Of a DNA stretch of 64,000 bases, positions 25,041-34,060 are shown one piece after another. The notes beneath the pieces were generated by a model. It was not told where the DNA came from and did no database searches. It saw only the letters and a program-made list of their open reading frames with translations. The position numbers and the translations under genes were made by a program. The stretch lies in contig NZ_CP026653.1 of NCBI RefSeq assembly GCF_002946835.1, positions 1-64,000 on the forward strand, read 5' to 3'. Within the stretch, counting starts at the first letter, position 1. Every line of letters begins with the position of its first letter. This stretch comes from Streptomyces dengpaensis (GTDB lineage Bacteria; Actinomycetota; Actinomycetes; Streptomycetales; Streptomycetaceae).

Positions 25041-25715
25041 TCAGCTGGCTTCGGCCACCGTGACGAGGCCGTATCCCTGGTACCAGCGGGGATCGCGGAC
25101 GGGCACGGGCGACATCCCGAGGGAGGGGGCGACTTCGGCCAGGGAGCGGTAGTCGCCCCTGCGTCCCGGTGCCTGCCGCAGCCGGTAGTCCTGCACCGTG
25201 CTGTACGAGCCTTCGGCGAGGTGCGGCGAGTGGCGTGCGTGCCACAGCAGGCTGGTGAACGCGCGGTACACCGAGCGGCGTACCCGGGCCCACTGCTCCG
25301 GGTCGCTGTCGAGCACGCGCATCAGGGCGTGCCAGCGGTCGGCGTACGGTCCGGTGGGGGCCGGCCACCCGGTGGTGCCGGGCGTGAGCCTGTCCCCGTT
25401 CTCGTCTTCGTCCTCGATCAGGTTGCGCAGCTCGGAGGCGAGCGCGTCCAGGTCCAGGTCGCCGATCGCGGCGCCGGTCCATCCCATCGTGAGCCGGAGG
25501 GATTCCGCGACCGCGGCGACCAGGTGGTCGCGGGCCTGCTGGTCGCCCGCGAGCAGAAAGCCGCGGTCGGCCAGCACGGGAGGGTCCTGCTCCTGGTGCC
25601 AGCGGACGATCGCTTCCGCCCAGGGCCACGCGTCGCTGTAGGCATCAGTGCCGTCGTGGGCGGCCCGGTAGGTGTCGGCGAAGCCGGGGAGGACGGCATG
25701 GGGGTCATAGGCCAT
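25041..25715 (-). CDS. Hypothetical protein, copy 1 of a tandem paralogue pair
   Basis: This 224-aa protein shares with its upstream neighbour the blocks WPWAEA, AVAESLRLTM, GWPAPTGPYADRW and VRDPRWYQG in the same order and spacing. The pair clearly arose by tandem duplication. The family is unknown to me. ATG 25715 was chosen because the preceding in-frame ATG extension is compositionally unlike the rest. Confidence 0.7.
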   Translation of the reverse strand: MAYDPHAVLPGFADTYRAAHDGTDAYSDAWPWAEAIVRWHQEQDPPVLADRGFLLAGDQQARDHLVAAVAESLRLTMGWTGAAIGDLDLDALASELRNLIEDEDENGDRLTPGTTGWPAPTGPYADRWHALMRVLDSDPEQWARVRRSVYRAFTSLLWHARHSPHLAEGSYSTVQDYRLRQAPGRRGDYRSLAEVAPSLGMSPVPVRDPRWYQGYGLVTVAEAS

Positions 25716-25785
25716 GGCCGCAGTCTGCCCCACCGCCGTCCTCGTCATCCGGGGAACGGGTACCGCAGGTGCGTTCGCCTCTGGG

Positions 25786-26433
25786 TCAGGCTGCCTCGGG
25801 CACGGCCGTCAGGCCGTCGATGCCCTGGTAGGCGAGCGGGTCCCTGACCGTGACCGGCGTCGTGATGCCGATGATGGGCGCGGTGTCGGCGACGGCGGTG
25901 TAGCTGGAGTTGTAGGTGTTGGTGCGGTACCGGAGGGCGGTGCCCCGGTCCATGGCTTTCGCGGTGTGGAACAGCAGACCGAGCAGCACGTGATCCGCCG
26001 CCGTAGCCAGTCGGCGGGTGCGCCTGGGATCGCCGGACAGAAACGCCGCCCGCCAACGGTCGGCGTACGGGCCGGTGGGCTCGGGCCATCCGGGCGTTCC
26101 CGGCTCCGGACAACTCGCGTTCGTCGCCCAGGGCTCCGCCCAGTAGCCCAGCTCGTTGCGGGCGGTTTCCACGGCCAGGTCTGCCGGCAGCCGGTTGTGG
26201 CGGACCATGCTCAGGCGCAGCGTCTCGGCGACGGCGGCCGGGACGTGCTCGATGTCGCCGTCGTCCAGGCAGGCGTTGCGCAGGCTCCATCCGAGGTTCT
26301 GCTCGTTCGCCCGGGACCAGGCCAGGGCGGCTTCGGCCCACGGCCAGCAGTCGGTGTAGGGGTGGCGGCCGGTCCGGGCGAGGTACCGCTCGGCGTGGGC
26401 GGGCACCTTCATGGTCGTCTCGCTGCTGCTCAC
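25786..26433 (-). CDS. Hypothetical protein, copy 2 of a tandem paralogue pair
   Basis: This 215-aa protein has the same blocks as its neighbour (WPWAEA, AVAETLRLSM, GWPEPTGPYADRW, VRDPLAYQG) but has diverged strongly elsewhere. GTG 26433 is preceded by AGGGGG; ATG 26412 (MKVPAHAER) is an alternative. It is followed 70 nt later by copy 1. The function is unknown. Confidence 0.7.
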   Translation of the reverse strand: MSSSETTMKVPAHAERYLARTGRHPYTDCWPWAEAALAWSRANEQNLGWSLRNACLDDGDIEHVPAAVAETLRLSMVRHNRLPADLAVETARNELGYWAEPWATNASCPEPGTPGWPEPTGPYADRWRAAFLSGDPRRTRRLATAADHVLLGLLFHTAKAMDRGTALRYRTNTYNSSYTAVADTAPIIGITTPVTVRDPLAYQGIDGLTAVPEAA

Positions 26434-26573
26434 TGCGTCGCGCCCCCTGTTCAACGGCCGTGGTCGTGGGTTCTTCGCTGGAGTTTCTCACCAACGCCGG
26501 TGAGCGGGCGAGGCGTTCGGCGGGCGCGGCGTCGCCTGGCCCGCAGTCGCACGGGGCGGGTCTGTCCTCTGGC

Positions 26574-27254
26574 TCAGGCCGCCGCGGTGACGGTGGCGGC
26601 CTGAGCCAGCGGGACGACGGCGATCGGGCTCCAGGTGATGTGCCGGCGGTCGTGGCGCTGGGCGACCAGCGACAGGTGGGTGGCCCGCAGCACGACCGGG
26701 CCGCCGGGGTGGTCGGACAGCCACGCCTTCATCGCCCGGCGGTCGGCCCGCTCGAGGCCGCCGACCCCGTACGCGAGCGAGACGTGGGGATAGTAGGCCC
26801 CGGCCGGAATCTTCGGGAAACGGCCGCCGGTGACGCCGGCGTCGACGGCGGTGGTCAGCTCCCACAGGCGGCGGGCCGGTGCGCCGGGCCGCGCCGGGCA
26901 CTCCACCGCGACCGTGCCGACCGAGGGACGGTCGTAAATCAGGTCGAACGGCTCGATCGCGGCGCAGGCCTCGCCGACCCGGTCGACGATCGTGGTGAGC
27001 TCCGCGTTCGTGTACTGGTCGACCGGACCGCCGTGCATGACCGTGGTGTGGATCCAGGGGGCAGGAACCGGCGCGAGGCCCGGGCGGTGGCTCAGCTCCC
27101 GGTACGGGGCCACAAGGTGTTCCTCCACCAGGGCCGCGTCATGGAGCAGATGCCAGTGCAGGTCATCCCGGCCCGCAGGCCAGGCGTGCCGACGGCTCTC
27201 CACCCGGGCATAGAAGTCCCCTATGTGCGCAGCCACGAACTCCCCCTCATCCAC
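26574..27254 (-). CDS. 2H phosphoesterase (LigT/2'-5' RNA ligase-like)
   Basis: This 226-aa protein carries two HxT/S motifs, WIHTTVMHG (about residue 68) and YPHVSLAYG (about residue 157), spaced as in the 2H phosphoesterase superfamily. Members cleave or form 2',5' or 2',3'-cyclic phosphodiesters in RNA or nucleotides. It heads the leftward series of hypothetical genes down to 23211 and may act in RNA-end processing or nucleotide signalling; neither is shown. Confidence 0.75.
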   Translation of the reverse strand: MDEGEFVAAHIGDFYARVESRRHAWPAGRDDLHWHLLHDAALVEEHLVAPYRELSHRPGLAPVPAPWIHTTVMHGGPVDQYTNAELTTIVDRVGEACAAIEPFDLIYDRPSVGTVAVECPARPGAPARRLWELTTAVDAGVTGGRFPKIPAGAYYPHVSLAYGVGGLERADRRAMKAWLSDHPGGPVVLRATHLSLVAQRHDRRHITWSPIAVVPLAQAATVTAAA

Positions 27255-27439
27255 GGCAGGTCTGTGATCGTCACGCTACCGGCGGCCGTCGAACAGGCGT
27301 AGTGCGGCAGGGACTTGCACCAGGTGCTTCCGGGCGCAGTCGCCGGACTGATCCCAGCGGCTCTCACGGCTTCCCCCCGGATGAGGCCGTGATCTCCGTA
27401 CGGCGGACAGGGAACGGTGATCACTACGAGGATGGCGAG

Positions 27440-27841
27440 ATGCACTCACATCTGCGTTTCACAGCCTGGTTCAAGGACCCCGCGCCGGATGCCGAGAAGG
27501 ACGACGTGATCAGTCGGCCGGTCGTGGGATGGCGGGAGTCGGACGGCGCCGCGATGGTGCTGCTGGACGAGAAGTCCGGCCGCATGGTGCCGGCAGCGGA
27601 GCAGGACGGGTTCCGGGAGATTGAACAACTCCCGGATGTACAGCCGCTGGGAGTAATACCGGGCAACGGCTGGCGGGTGTCCAAGGCCAAGCAGGGGCCG
27701 GTCCGGGACTCCGCACGTCCGGTGGCGGCCTTCATCGTCTACGCCGACCACGTGGTGCCGGTGGTCGACCTGCCGACGGGCGGTGACTACCGAGGTGCCT
27801 GGAAGGCCCACGAGTGGCAGCTCCTGGAGCCGAACGAGTAG
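27440..27841 (+). CDS. Hypothetical protein
   Basis: This 133-aa protein starts at ATG 27440 (MHSHLRFTAWFKD) just behind GAGGATGGCGAG; the longer frame upstream overlaps the divergent promoter and was not used. It has a beta-rich look (VPVVDLPTGGDYRG) and ends in WQLLEPNE. No family is recognised. Confidence 0.6.
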   Translation: MHSHLRFTAWFKDPAPDAEKDDVISRPVVGWRESDGAAMVLLDEKSGRMVPAAEQDGFREIEQLPDVQPLGVIPGNGWRVSKAKQGPVRDSARPVAAFIVYADHVVPVVDLPTGGDYRGAWKAHEWQLLEPNE

Positions 27842-28005
27842 ACGCTGAAACCCGGATCAGGGCCGTGGCTCCTGGCCGTCGCACCGTCGTCGGCCCGGCG
27901 CGGCGGCCCCGCCCGGCGCCTGGCGCCGGTTGTGGAGCGGCGGGGCTCAGGCGGGCGCTGCGTCAGCACGCGCGTCTACCGCGGTTCGCTCATGTACCCG
28001 GTCGG

Positions 28006-28263
28006 GTGAAGGCACCGCGCCTGGAGAACTTCCGCGGGTGTCGGCACGTCGTGCTGTACGTGAGGCAGATCAATGACGCGCACGTGGCCGCGCCGGGCCT
28101 GGCTGTGGTGGAGGTCGCGGCCGCCGATGACAAGACCGCGTTCGCCATCCAGGAGCTACTCGCCGGGCGGTGCGCGGTAGCGCCGGCGGACCGTACGACC
28201 CGGGAGCCTGACGAGCCCGGCGTGCGGCTGCGGTTCTTCCTGGACCTGCACCAGACCCCCTGA
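28006..28263 (+). CDS. Small hypothetical protein
   Basis: This 85-aa product from GTG 28006 (VKAPRLENFRGCRHVVLYVR) has an alternating strand-helix pattern (VVEVAAADDKTAFAIQELLA). The upstream part of the frame is Arg/Pro-rich and looks non-coding, so this start is a compromise. It has no clear ribosome binding site. It lies about 90 nt before the Ku gene and could be co-transcribed with it. Confidence 0.45.
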   Translation: MKAPRLENFRGCRHVVLYVRQINDAHVAAPGLAVVEVAAADDKTAFAIQELLAGRCAVAPADRTTREPDEPGVRLRFFLDLHQTP

Positions 28264-28350
28264 CACGTAGGCCCGTGGCAGGCGCCAGGGCGTGCTCGTG
28301 CCGGGCCGCGGCGGGACTCCTAGGCTGGTAGTGCTCGAGGTCCTGGAGGT

Positions 28351-29232
28351 GTGCCATGCCCCGCGAGTATCTTCAACGGCTTCGTGTCGTTCGGGCTCAT
28401 CAGCGTGCCGATCACTGTCCTGAGCGCGACCGAGGACCACAGCGTGCGCTTCCGGAGGATCCACACCTGCGACAACGCTCTGGTGCGCAACCGCTACTGG
28501 TGCGAGCAGGAGGACCGTGAGGTCAGCTTCGGCGAGATAGGGCGCGGCTTCGAGCTGCCGGACGGCCGGGTCATCCCGGTCACGGACGAAGAGCTGCGGG
28601 ACCTGCCGCTGCCCACGGCGCGCGCCATCGAACTGATCGCGTTCATCCCGGCCGCCGCCGTCGATCCGCTGCGCATCGGTGCCGGGTACTACCTCCAGCC
28701 TCAGGGGGCCGTCGCGGCGAAGCCGTACCTGGTGCTTCGCCGTGCCCTGGAGCGGGCTTCGCGGGTCGCAGTCGCGCGGTATGCGTGGCATGGCCGTGAG
28801 CGGCTCGGTCTGCTGCGGGTCCGCGGGGACGTGATCGCGTTGCACGGTCTTCTGTGGCCGGACGAAATCCGTGACCCCGCCGCCGTGGTCCCGCCGCCGG
28901 TCCATCTGGAGGAAGACGAGATCGACGAAGCCGTTGCGCTGATCGAGGCCATGGCCCGCGGCGACCTCACCGGCCCGGAGTTCACCGACGGGTACACCGA
29001 GGCCCTGCACTCGGTGATCGAGGCCAAGAGGGAAGACCGCCCGCCGCCGCAGGCCCCGGCGCTGGTGTCCGTGTCGGGGCAGCCGGTGGACCTGATGGCC
29101 GCGCTGCAGGAGTCCGTCAGCAAGGCCCGGGCGGCGCGTGGCGAGACGGACGCTTCCGAGGCGCCCTCCCCGAAGGCTTCCTCGAGGACCGCCGGGAGCG
29201 CGGGCGGCCGACGCGGTGCGCGAGCACGCTGA
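28351..29232 (+). CDS. ku: Ku-type DNA end-binding protein (start or frame questionable)
   Basis: This 293-aa Ku homologue has the family start FNGFVSFGLISVPITVLSAT, the central EVSFGEIGRGFELPDGRVI and LPLPTARAIELIAF, and a Ser/Ala/Arg-rich tail. Ku binds DNA ends for non-homologous end joining with LigD. The open frame begins only at GTG 28351 (VPCPASIFNG), directly on the GGAGG. A better-placed ATG at 28356 is out of frame; removing one G near 28365 would restore the typical MPRSIFNGF. So the gene may have a 1-nt insertion, natural or a sequence error, or use the GTG. Terminal Ku genes are common on linear Streptomyces replicons. Confidence 0.8.
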   Translation: MPCPASIFNGFVSFGLISVPITVLSATEDHSVRFRRIHTCDNALVRNRYWCEQEDREVSFGEIGRGFELPDGRVIPVTDEELRDLPLPTARAIELIAFIPAAAVDPLRIGAGYYLQPQGAVAAKPYLVLRRALERASRVAVARYAWHGRERLGLLRVRGDVIALHGLLWPDEIRDPAAVVPPPVHLEEDEIDEAVALIEAMARGDLTGPEFTDGYTEALHSVIEAKREDRPPPQAPALVSVSGQPVDLMAALQESVSKARAARGETDASEAPSPKASSRTAGSAGGRRGARAR

Positions 29233-29292
29233 CCTGCCGTGGTCGGGGCCGTGGCCGGGGTGCCCGCCGCCATGGTCGGCCTCTGCGGGTGC

Positions 29293-29697
29293 CTAGCCGG
29301 CGGTGTGGTCGGGGTCGGGGAGCCCCGGCGGAAAGTGCCGCTCCAGGATCTCCGCCCACTTGTGCAGGACAACGAACCCGGTGGTGTCGGCCTGCGCCTG
29401 GGCAAGCTCGGTCAAGGCGTCGACGAAGGGCTGGGCAGCGGTGCCCGGCGGCAGGGAGGCAGCGGCCTCCTTCAGCCTCTCGTGAGCGGCCGGGAACACG
29501 CCCTTGGCCCACGCGTCCTGTTCCTTGATCCGCCGGGAGCCCGCCTCAATGTTGATCTGCATGATGGTCCACGTCGGGCAGTCTGGCGTGTGCCACATCT
29601 GGATGGGCAGTCCGACCCCGACACAGGTGTTCTCAGGGCCGGGCCCCGCCTTGCAGTCCGGGCACAGCTCGCCTTCCGTCTTCGCAAAACCCTGCAT
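29293..29697 (-). CDS. Hypothetical protein with Cys pairs
   Basis: This 134-aa protein (MQGFAKTEGELCPDCKAGPG) has a CPDC pair and two later Cys residues (TCVGVG, DCPTW), followed by a helical half (KEAAASLPPG; LTELAQAQAD). ATG 29697 has GGAAGG upstream. It converges with Ku across 60 nt. The function is unknown. Confidence 0.65.
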   Translation of the reverse strand: MQGFAKTEGELCPDCKAGPGPENTCVGVGLPIQMWHTPDCPTWTIMQINIEAGSRRIKEQDAWAKGVFPAAHERLKEAAASLPPGTAAQPFVDALTELAQAQADTTGFVVLHKWAEILERHFPPGLPDPDHTAG

Positions 29698-29838
29698 CGC
29701 CGTACTTCCCTTCCTGCCTGGGAGGGCAGAGCCTGCCATGAGCAATCACCGGCTGGCCAGGACTTTCGGCCAGGCAGCGACCAGGTCGGTGACCTCACGG
29801 TATGGCCATCAGCGGGGGCCGTCGTCCAAGGTGGGGCG

Positions 29839-30063
29839 ATGAGCGAGCTCCGACCCGGTGACATCACCGACGAGATGCGCAAGGCCATGGACACGGCCCG
29901 GCGGCAGGGACTGCAGAAGGACCTGCGCACCCTCGCGGCCAGCATCCGGGCCGACGCCGAAGGCCGGTACAACGACGCGCAGCCCGGATGGCAGGCCGGA
30001 GTCGAGTGGACGCTGCTGTGGATCGAGAACACCGCCAGCCATCTGACCGAGGGCAGGCCGTAG
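29839..30063 (+). CDS. Small hypothetical protein
   Basis: This 74-aa helical protein (MSELRPGDITDEMRKAMDTA) ends WTLLWIENTASHLTEGRP. GGGGCG just before ATG 29839 may serve as a weak ribosome binding site. It is divergent from the gene at 29293 and has no recognised family. Confidence 0.6.
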   Translation: MSELRPGDITDEMRKAMDTARRQGLQKDLRTLAASIRADAEGRYNDAQPGWQAGVEWTLLWIENTASHLTEGRP

Positions 30064-30172
30064 CCGGTGACGGCCGGGGGTGAAGAGCACGCTTACGTGC
30101 CGTGGCCGGGGTCGGCAGCTCCGGCAGGAGCCGCTGGCGCGCGGCCGTACGGGTGAGGCCACAATCTCCGCC

Positions 30173-30940
30173 ATGTCAGAAACCTTCTGGGACGCCCTCG
30201 GCGCGATCAGCACCACCCTGGCCTTCGGCGTCGTCGCGTGGCAGGGATACCTCACGTACGGAGCACTGAAGGTCAGCCAGCTCATGACCGCCGACGCCAT
30301 CCGCAGCCGGCTCGACTCCCAAGCCCCGGCAGTCACCCTCCAGCTCACTCCCCCGCCGTGGGATCCGCAGGCGTGGAACAGCAGCGGAATGCCGTGCAAT
30401 CCCTGGCCGCAGGGGCACACCTGGCACTTCCCCGCGGAGCAGGAGGGATCCAACCGTCTCGTTCTGCAGCAGGTCCTGGTCCTGGAGAACCTCAGCGACC
30501 GGCGCGTGCAGGCACGGTTCGACGGCGACCTGGTCGTGGCCGATGAGGACAGGCGGCCCACTGCCGCCGGCGTCATCCTCCTGGAACCCGGCGAGACAAG
30601 CCGCGAGGTCTACCTGCAGCGCGAATTCACCATCAAGGAACTCTCGGAGAACTTCACGGCGAAGCAGGCCGGGCAGGAGCTGCCACACAAGGTGCTCGGC
30701 ACGGTGACGGCGGAGGACGACCGCGACAACGGGAGCACGGATCGCTGGGAACTGGTGCTGACCGGCTGCCCGGTCGAGCCGGTCCCCGACCGGGAGGGCC
30801 TGTGGAGGATCGCGCCGTGGCACCTGACCGAGGGATCGGGGCTGCGCACCCTGGACTACAGCCTGCTGCCGTCACGGCAGCGCATCCACTGGGTCTCGCG
30901 CACCAGGGGAATCCAGCTTCCCGCCCCGGAGGGCGCGTAG
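30173..30940 (+). CDS. Hypothetical protein with N-terminal membrane anchor
   Basis: This 255-aa protein begins with one hydrophobic segment (LGAISTTLAFGVVAWQGYLT, about residues 9-28) followed by a soluble domain with beta-strand-rich stretches. This resembles small membrane-anchored proteins of unknown role in Streptomyces. ATG 30173 lies after a GGTGAGG-like site. Regulation and partners cannot be read from the sequence. Confidence 0.65.
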   Translation: MSETFWDALGAISTTLAFGVVAWQGYLTYGALKVSQLMTADAIRSRLDSQAPAVTLQLTPPPWDPQAWNSSGMPCNPWPQGHTWHFPAEQEGSNRLVLQQVLVLENLSDRRVQARFDGDLVVADEDRRPTAAGVILLEPGETSREVYLQREFTIKELSENFTAKQAGQELPHKVLGTVTAEDDRDNGSTDRWELVLTGCPVEPVPDREGLWRIAPWHLTEGSGLRTLDYSLLPSRQRIHWVSRTRGIQLPAPEGA

Positions 30941-31035
30941 CGATGTGACGCCCGCTGACCGGCCGTGGTCGGGCCTGTGGCCGGGGCACCCAGGGCCGTG
31001 GTCCGGGCCGGGTCGGGCTCGTGGTCGGGTGACGG

Positions 31036-31332
31036 TCAGGGTGTGTCGCCGGTGAAGTAGAAACGGCAGCTCACACCCGGGCCGGGTGTGCGGGGTTCGC
31101 CGGGGTGCGGGTCGTACAGGACACGGCCCTCGGGGAAGCGCCCGAGCTCGGTCGACAGGGCCACCCCGTCGTCGACTTCCACGGGCCGCCATCCGTGGAT
31201 GTCCAGCAGCAGGCCGTCCAGCGGCCCGCCGACCAGTTCGGCGTAGGTCCGGTGCGGGAGCGGGCCGGGGTTGGGGGCGTCGTGGTCCGCGCCGTAGACA
31301 CGGCGGTTCAGCAGTTGCTCGTCTCCGTTCAT
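31036..31332 (-). CDS. Hypothetical plasmid-type protein
   Basis: This 98-aa protein contains YAELVGGPLDGLLLDIHGW, a block I have seen in small hypothetical proteins of actinobacterial plasmids and phages (from memory, not searched), and ends CRFYFTGDTP. It is downstream of the replication-relaxation gene but separated from it by a terminator. The function is unknown. Confidence 0.6.
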   Translation of the reverse strand: MNGDEQLLNRRVYGADHDAPNPGPLPHRTYAELVGGPLDGLLLDIHGWRPVEVDDGVALSTELGRFPEGRVLYDPHPGEPRTPGPGVSCRFYFTGDTP

Positions 31333-31375
31333 CCCCCGAGCGTCGCAGCCGCCACTGACAGCACCCCGCGGGGCA

Positions 31376-31422
31376 GCGGGTCCGGCCCGCGCCCGAGTTC
31401 ACCCAGGCCGGGCCGGACCCGC
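31376..31422 (-). terminator. Terminator hairpin after the replication-relaxation gene
   Basis: Arms at about 31376-31389 and 31409-31422 pair over 14 bp (GCGGGTCCGGCCCG with CGGGCCGGACCCGC). The stem lies immediately after the stop of the leftward gene ending at 31428. Confidence 0.7.
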
Positions 31423-31427
31423 CGTGC

Positions 31428-32531
31428 TCACCGTGCCTTCGGCAAAGCGGCCAGAGAGCGGCGTTCCTCTCCCTCGCCGCGGCCGGCCACTCGCCACACC
31501 GGCTCAACGGGGCCGTGCTGGGTCAGCTGCGCCAGCGTCGTGGTCGCCACGATGATCCGGTAGTTCAACCCGTGGACGTGCTGGACACGCTGGTGGAAGA
31601 CCGCTTCCCGGGTGGCCGGGGCCGCGCGGCGCGGGGCGGGAGCGAACACGAACAGCAGCGGCGGGAAGCCCCGCTCCTCGAGGTACGGACTGTACGTCTC
31701 CTGCCAGTGGGCACGCGGGAGACGGGCGGCGTTGCCGCGTCCGGTCGCCGGGGCGCTGCGGTAGGCGTCGTAGCGCTCCAGCTTGGCGACCAGCCGGGCG
31801 TACGACATGGTGCGGTCGATCTCCACGAACGCGCTGAGGCCGTTCCACAGGAGGACGACAGCGTCGGGGACCAGGGAGCCGGCCGGGGTGGGGTGGGCGG
31901 CTTCGAGGCGCCAGTCCGTGTGGTCGGCCGCCTTCGCCTGGTGGAAGGCGACGACGGTGTCGACCAGGGCGAGGCCGTGCTCGCGCAGGCCCGTCTTCGC
32001 GGCCGCGCGCCGCCCGGTGGTCCGTCCGGCCTTCGGCGGGAGCTGCCCGGATGCGGCCGCTTCGGCCAGGCCTGCGGGGGTGCAGTACCAGTAGCTCTGC
32101 TGGGCACGGTTGGTCCGGCCGACCAGAGAGTCCGCGTGCAGGTTGCGCAGCGCGCGGCGTACGTAGTCGGTGCCCTGATGGTCCGGCAGCAGCAGGGCCT
32201 TGAGCTGGTGGGGCGTGGCCAGGCGCAGCTGGGCGAGCGCCAGGAGGACGTCGCCCCGGATCTCGGCTCCGGCCCGGGCGGCGGGCTTCTGCGGCCGGGA
32301 CGCTATCTCCTTGAAGTTATTAATAGAGGAGATAGAGGAGTTGCAATCGGCCGTGGCCGCTCGACAAGGGGTCTGATCAGCAACAACCGTCAGACGGCGG
32401 CCAAAAGCTACGGGGCTTACAGCGTGGCTTGCCGTGTGGCTCGCCGCGGGGCCGGCTGTCGCGGCGGTGTCCGCCGGGGTCGGCGGCGTCGGCTGGGTCG
32501 GCTGGGTCGGCGGAACGGGGGCGGTGGTCAT
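31428..32531 (-). CDS. Replication-relaxation family protein (PF13814-like)
   Basis: This 367-aa protein has a Pro/Thr-rich N-terminal tail, then a winged-helix-like part (LALAQLRLATPHQLKALLLP; YVRRALRNLHADSLV) and a domain with VPDAVVLLWNGLSAFVEIDR whose D...E core recalls nuclease-type folds. These match the replication-relaxation family of actinobacterial plasmids, thought to act in replication or mobilisation. A tract of low GC (32305-32345) lies inside the coding region. The repeat-rich non-coding zone 32532-33702 directly upstream makes a rep-plus-origin arrangement plausible. Confidence 0.75.
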   Translation of the reverse strand: MTTAPVPPTQPTQPTPPTPADTAATAGPAASHTASHAVSPVAFGRRLTVVADQTPCRAATADCNSSISSINNFKEIASRPQKPAARAGAEIRGDVLLALAQLRLATPHQLKALLLPDHQGTDYVRRALRNLHADSLVGRTNRAQQSYWYCTPAGLAEAAASGQLPPKAGRTTGRRAAAKTGLREHGLALVDTVVAFHQAKAADHTDWRLEAAHPTPAGSLVPDAVVLLWNGLSAFVEIDRTMSYARLVAKLERYDAYRSAPATGRGNAARLPRAHWQETYSPYLEERGFPPLLFVFAPAPRRAAPATREAVFHQRVQHVHGLNYRIIVATTTLAQLTQHGPVEPVWRVAGRGEGEERRSLAALPKAR

Positions 32532-33702
32532 CTCGTCCTCGGATCTCCCCGGCCGGTGAGGGCCGGATCGGTGACAGGTCCGGCCCGCACGCACAAGGAC
32601 GTGCGGGCCGAAGCCACCGTGAGAAGGCCCCCCTTGTCCGCGACCTGACGTTCCCGGCCCCGAGCTGTCCGATTTGACCTGGACTGTTGGTCGACCGGAC
32701 GGGTTTGTCCGTGACCGACGTCACGGCGGTGTGCCTGTCGCGGAGCTGGTCCTCTGTCCACAGGAGAGGGGCACGCACCGTAGGGCGACCGGCCGGGCGC
32801 AGTAGGCGCCGGGCCCCCGAACTCAGCAGCGGCCGGAGCGGAGCGGTACGCCGGGGCAGGGCACGGGGACGGAGATTTCTCCCGCCCCGGGCGCTGTCCT
32901 GTTCGGGCGAGATGTCGCACGTAGCGAACCTGGTCAAGGAACGACGCACCGGCCTGGTCCCGGCGGTGGACATCGGATGCTGTGCACTCCCCCGCCCCCG
33001 ATGTCGTTCACTCCCGGCCGATGTCGTGCATCGGACGGGAGTGAACCGTCCGGGCATCGGATGCGATGGCACGCACCGAGGGCCGTTCATTCACCGCGGT
33101 GTCGTTCACTCCCGCATCAGTGGTGCGCATCGTCGGTGCAGTGGTGCGCATCGCGGTGCGGGTCGGTGCGTGCATCGTCGGTGCGGTGGTGCGGTCGGTG
33201 CGCGCACCGGCCATTCAGCGGCCCGCGTCGTGGCGCGCGGCGCGGTCCGGGTGGTGCGTGATGCCGCCGCCAGGAAGGGGGCTGATCGAGCCGGGTTCCT
33301 ATATCACACGACCCCTTGTCCGCTACCTTGACCGATCCTCGATTGTGCGGCAGGTCACACGAAATTGGTGTGCGGGCGGCACCGAAGGGCGGGCGCGGTG
33401 CTCAGGTCGGACGGGTGCGCAGCGGCCGGGTCGGGTGCGCGGGTGCGGCGTGCCGAGGTGGTGGTGCGCCGCACTTGACCGCACCGGTGCGCGCACTCAT
33501 CGCCTCCCGTGCGCGCGCCGCGGTGCGGTGGCCGGGCATGCGGCGCACCACGATGCGCACCGGTGCGCACGTCCGGGAGTGAACGGCATCGTCGGTGCGC
33601 GCACCGGTGCGCCCGATGAAGTTCATCGTCATCGTCGGTGCGCGCGATGAAGTTCACCGCCGACATCGGGTGCGCGCACTGGGCGCCGGGGATGTCCCGC
33701 AC
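32532..33702. other. Non-coding repeat-rich region, candidate replication origin
   Basis: No credible gene is seen in about 1.17 kb. GTTCACTCCCG occurs at 33006-33016 and 33104-33114, and inverted at 33036-33046 and 33574-33584. CATCGTCGGTGC occurs four times (33128, 33173, 33587, 33630). GGTGCGC palindromes are scattered through it. TTGTCCG followed by a GACC-like word occurs at 32634, 32705 and 33316. A leader hairpin has arms 32581-32591 and 32600-32610. Iterons beside a replication-type gene fit an origin of replication, but a partition or transfer site is possible. Confidence 0.55.
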
Positions 33703-33897
33703 TCACCGGTGGCGGCGGCGCGGGCGCGCGGTGCTCCACGAGTTCGGCCGGCCACCGGGGTACTGCCGTGAACGGCGCCGGACCGGCGCCGGCTTCGGTG
33801 CCGGGTACAGCGCCACGCGCAGCCGGGACGCGTCGGCGAGCTGCTTCAGGCGCTCCAGTCGTTCCGGTGAGATGTGCGGCGGGATCGGGTCAACCAT
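33703..33897 (-). CDS. Small basic hypothetical protein
   Basis: This 64-aa product from ATG 33897 (MVDPIPPHISPERLERLKQL) has one helix and a very basic, Arg/Pro-rich tail. The longer frame to 34059 is possible. It adjoins the repeat region, and a DNA-binding role is conceivable but unproven. Moderate confidence that it is a gene at all. Confidence 0.4.
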   Translation of the reverse strand: MVDPIPPHISPERLERLKQLADASRLRVALYPAPKPAPVRRRSRQYPGGRPNSWSTARPRRRHR

Positions 33898-34060
33898 GCG
33901 GGCCTCCGCGCTCAAAGGGGTCGGTCCCCGCACCTTCGCCTCCCCGGCCGCCTCCAGGGCGTGCGCGTCGTCCGCGTCCCGGCGGGTGCTCCGGTGACTT
34001 CGCGCTCCGTCCCGTGAGGCGGAGCGCGCCGCCGGCCCGGCGTGCTGGGTGGCGGACACG

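Noticed and set aside
32687..33702. Several rightward and leftward open frames in the repeat region
   Set aside because: They are Arg/Cys/His-rich, overlap one another on both strands and follow the repeats; the region behaves as non-coding.
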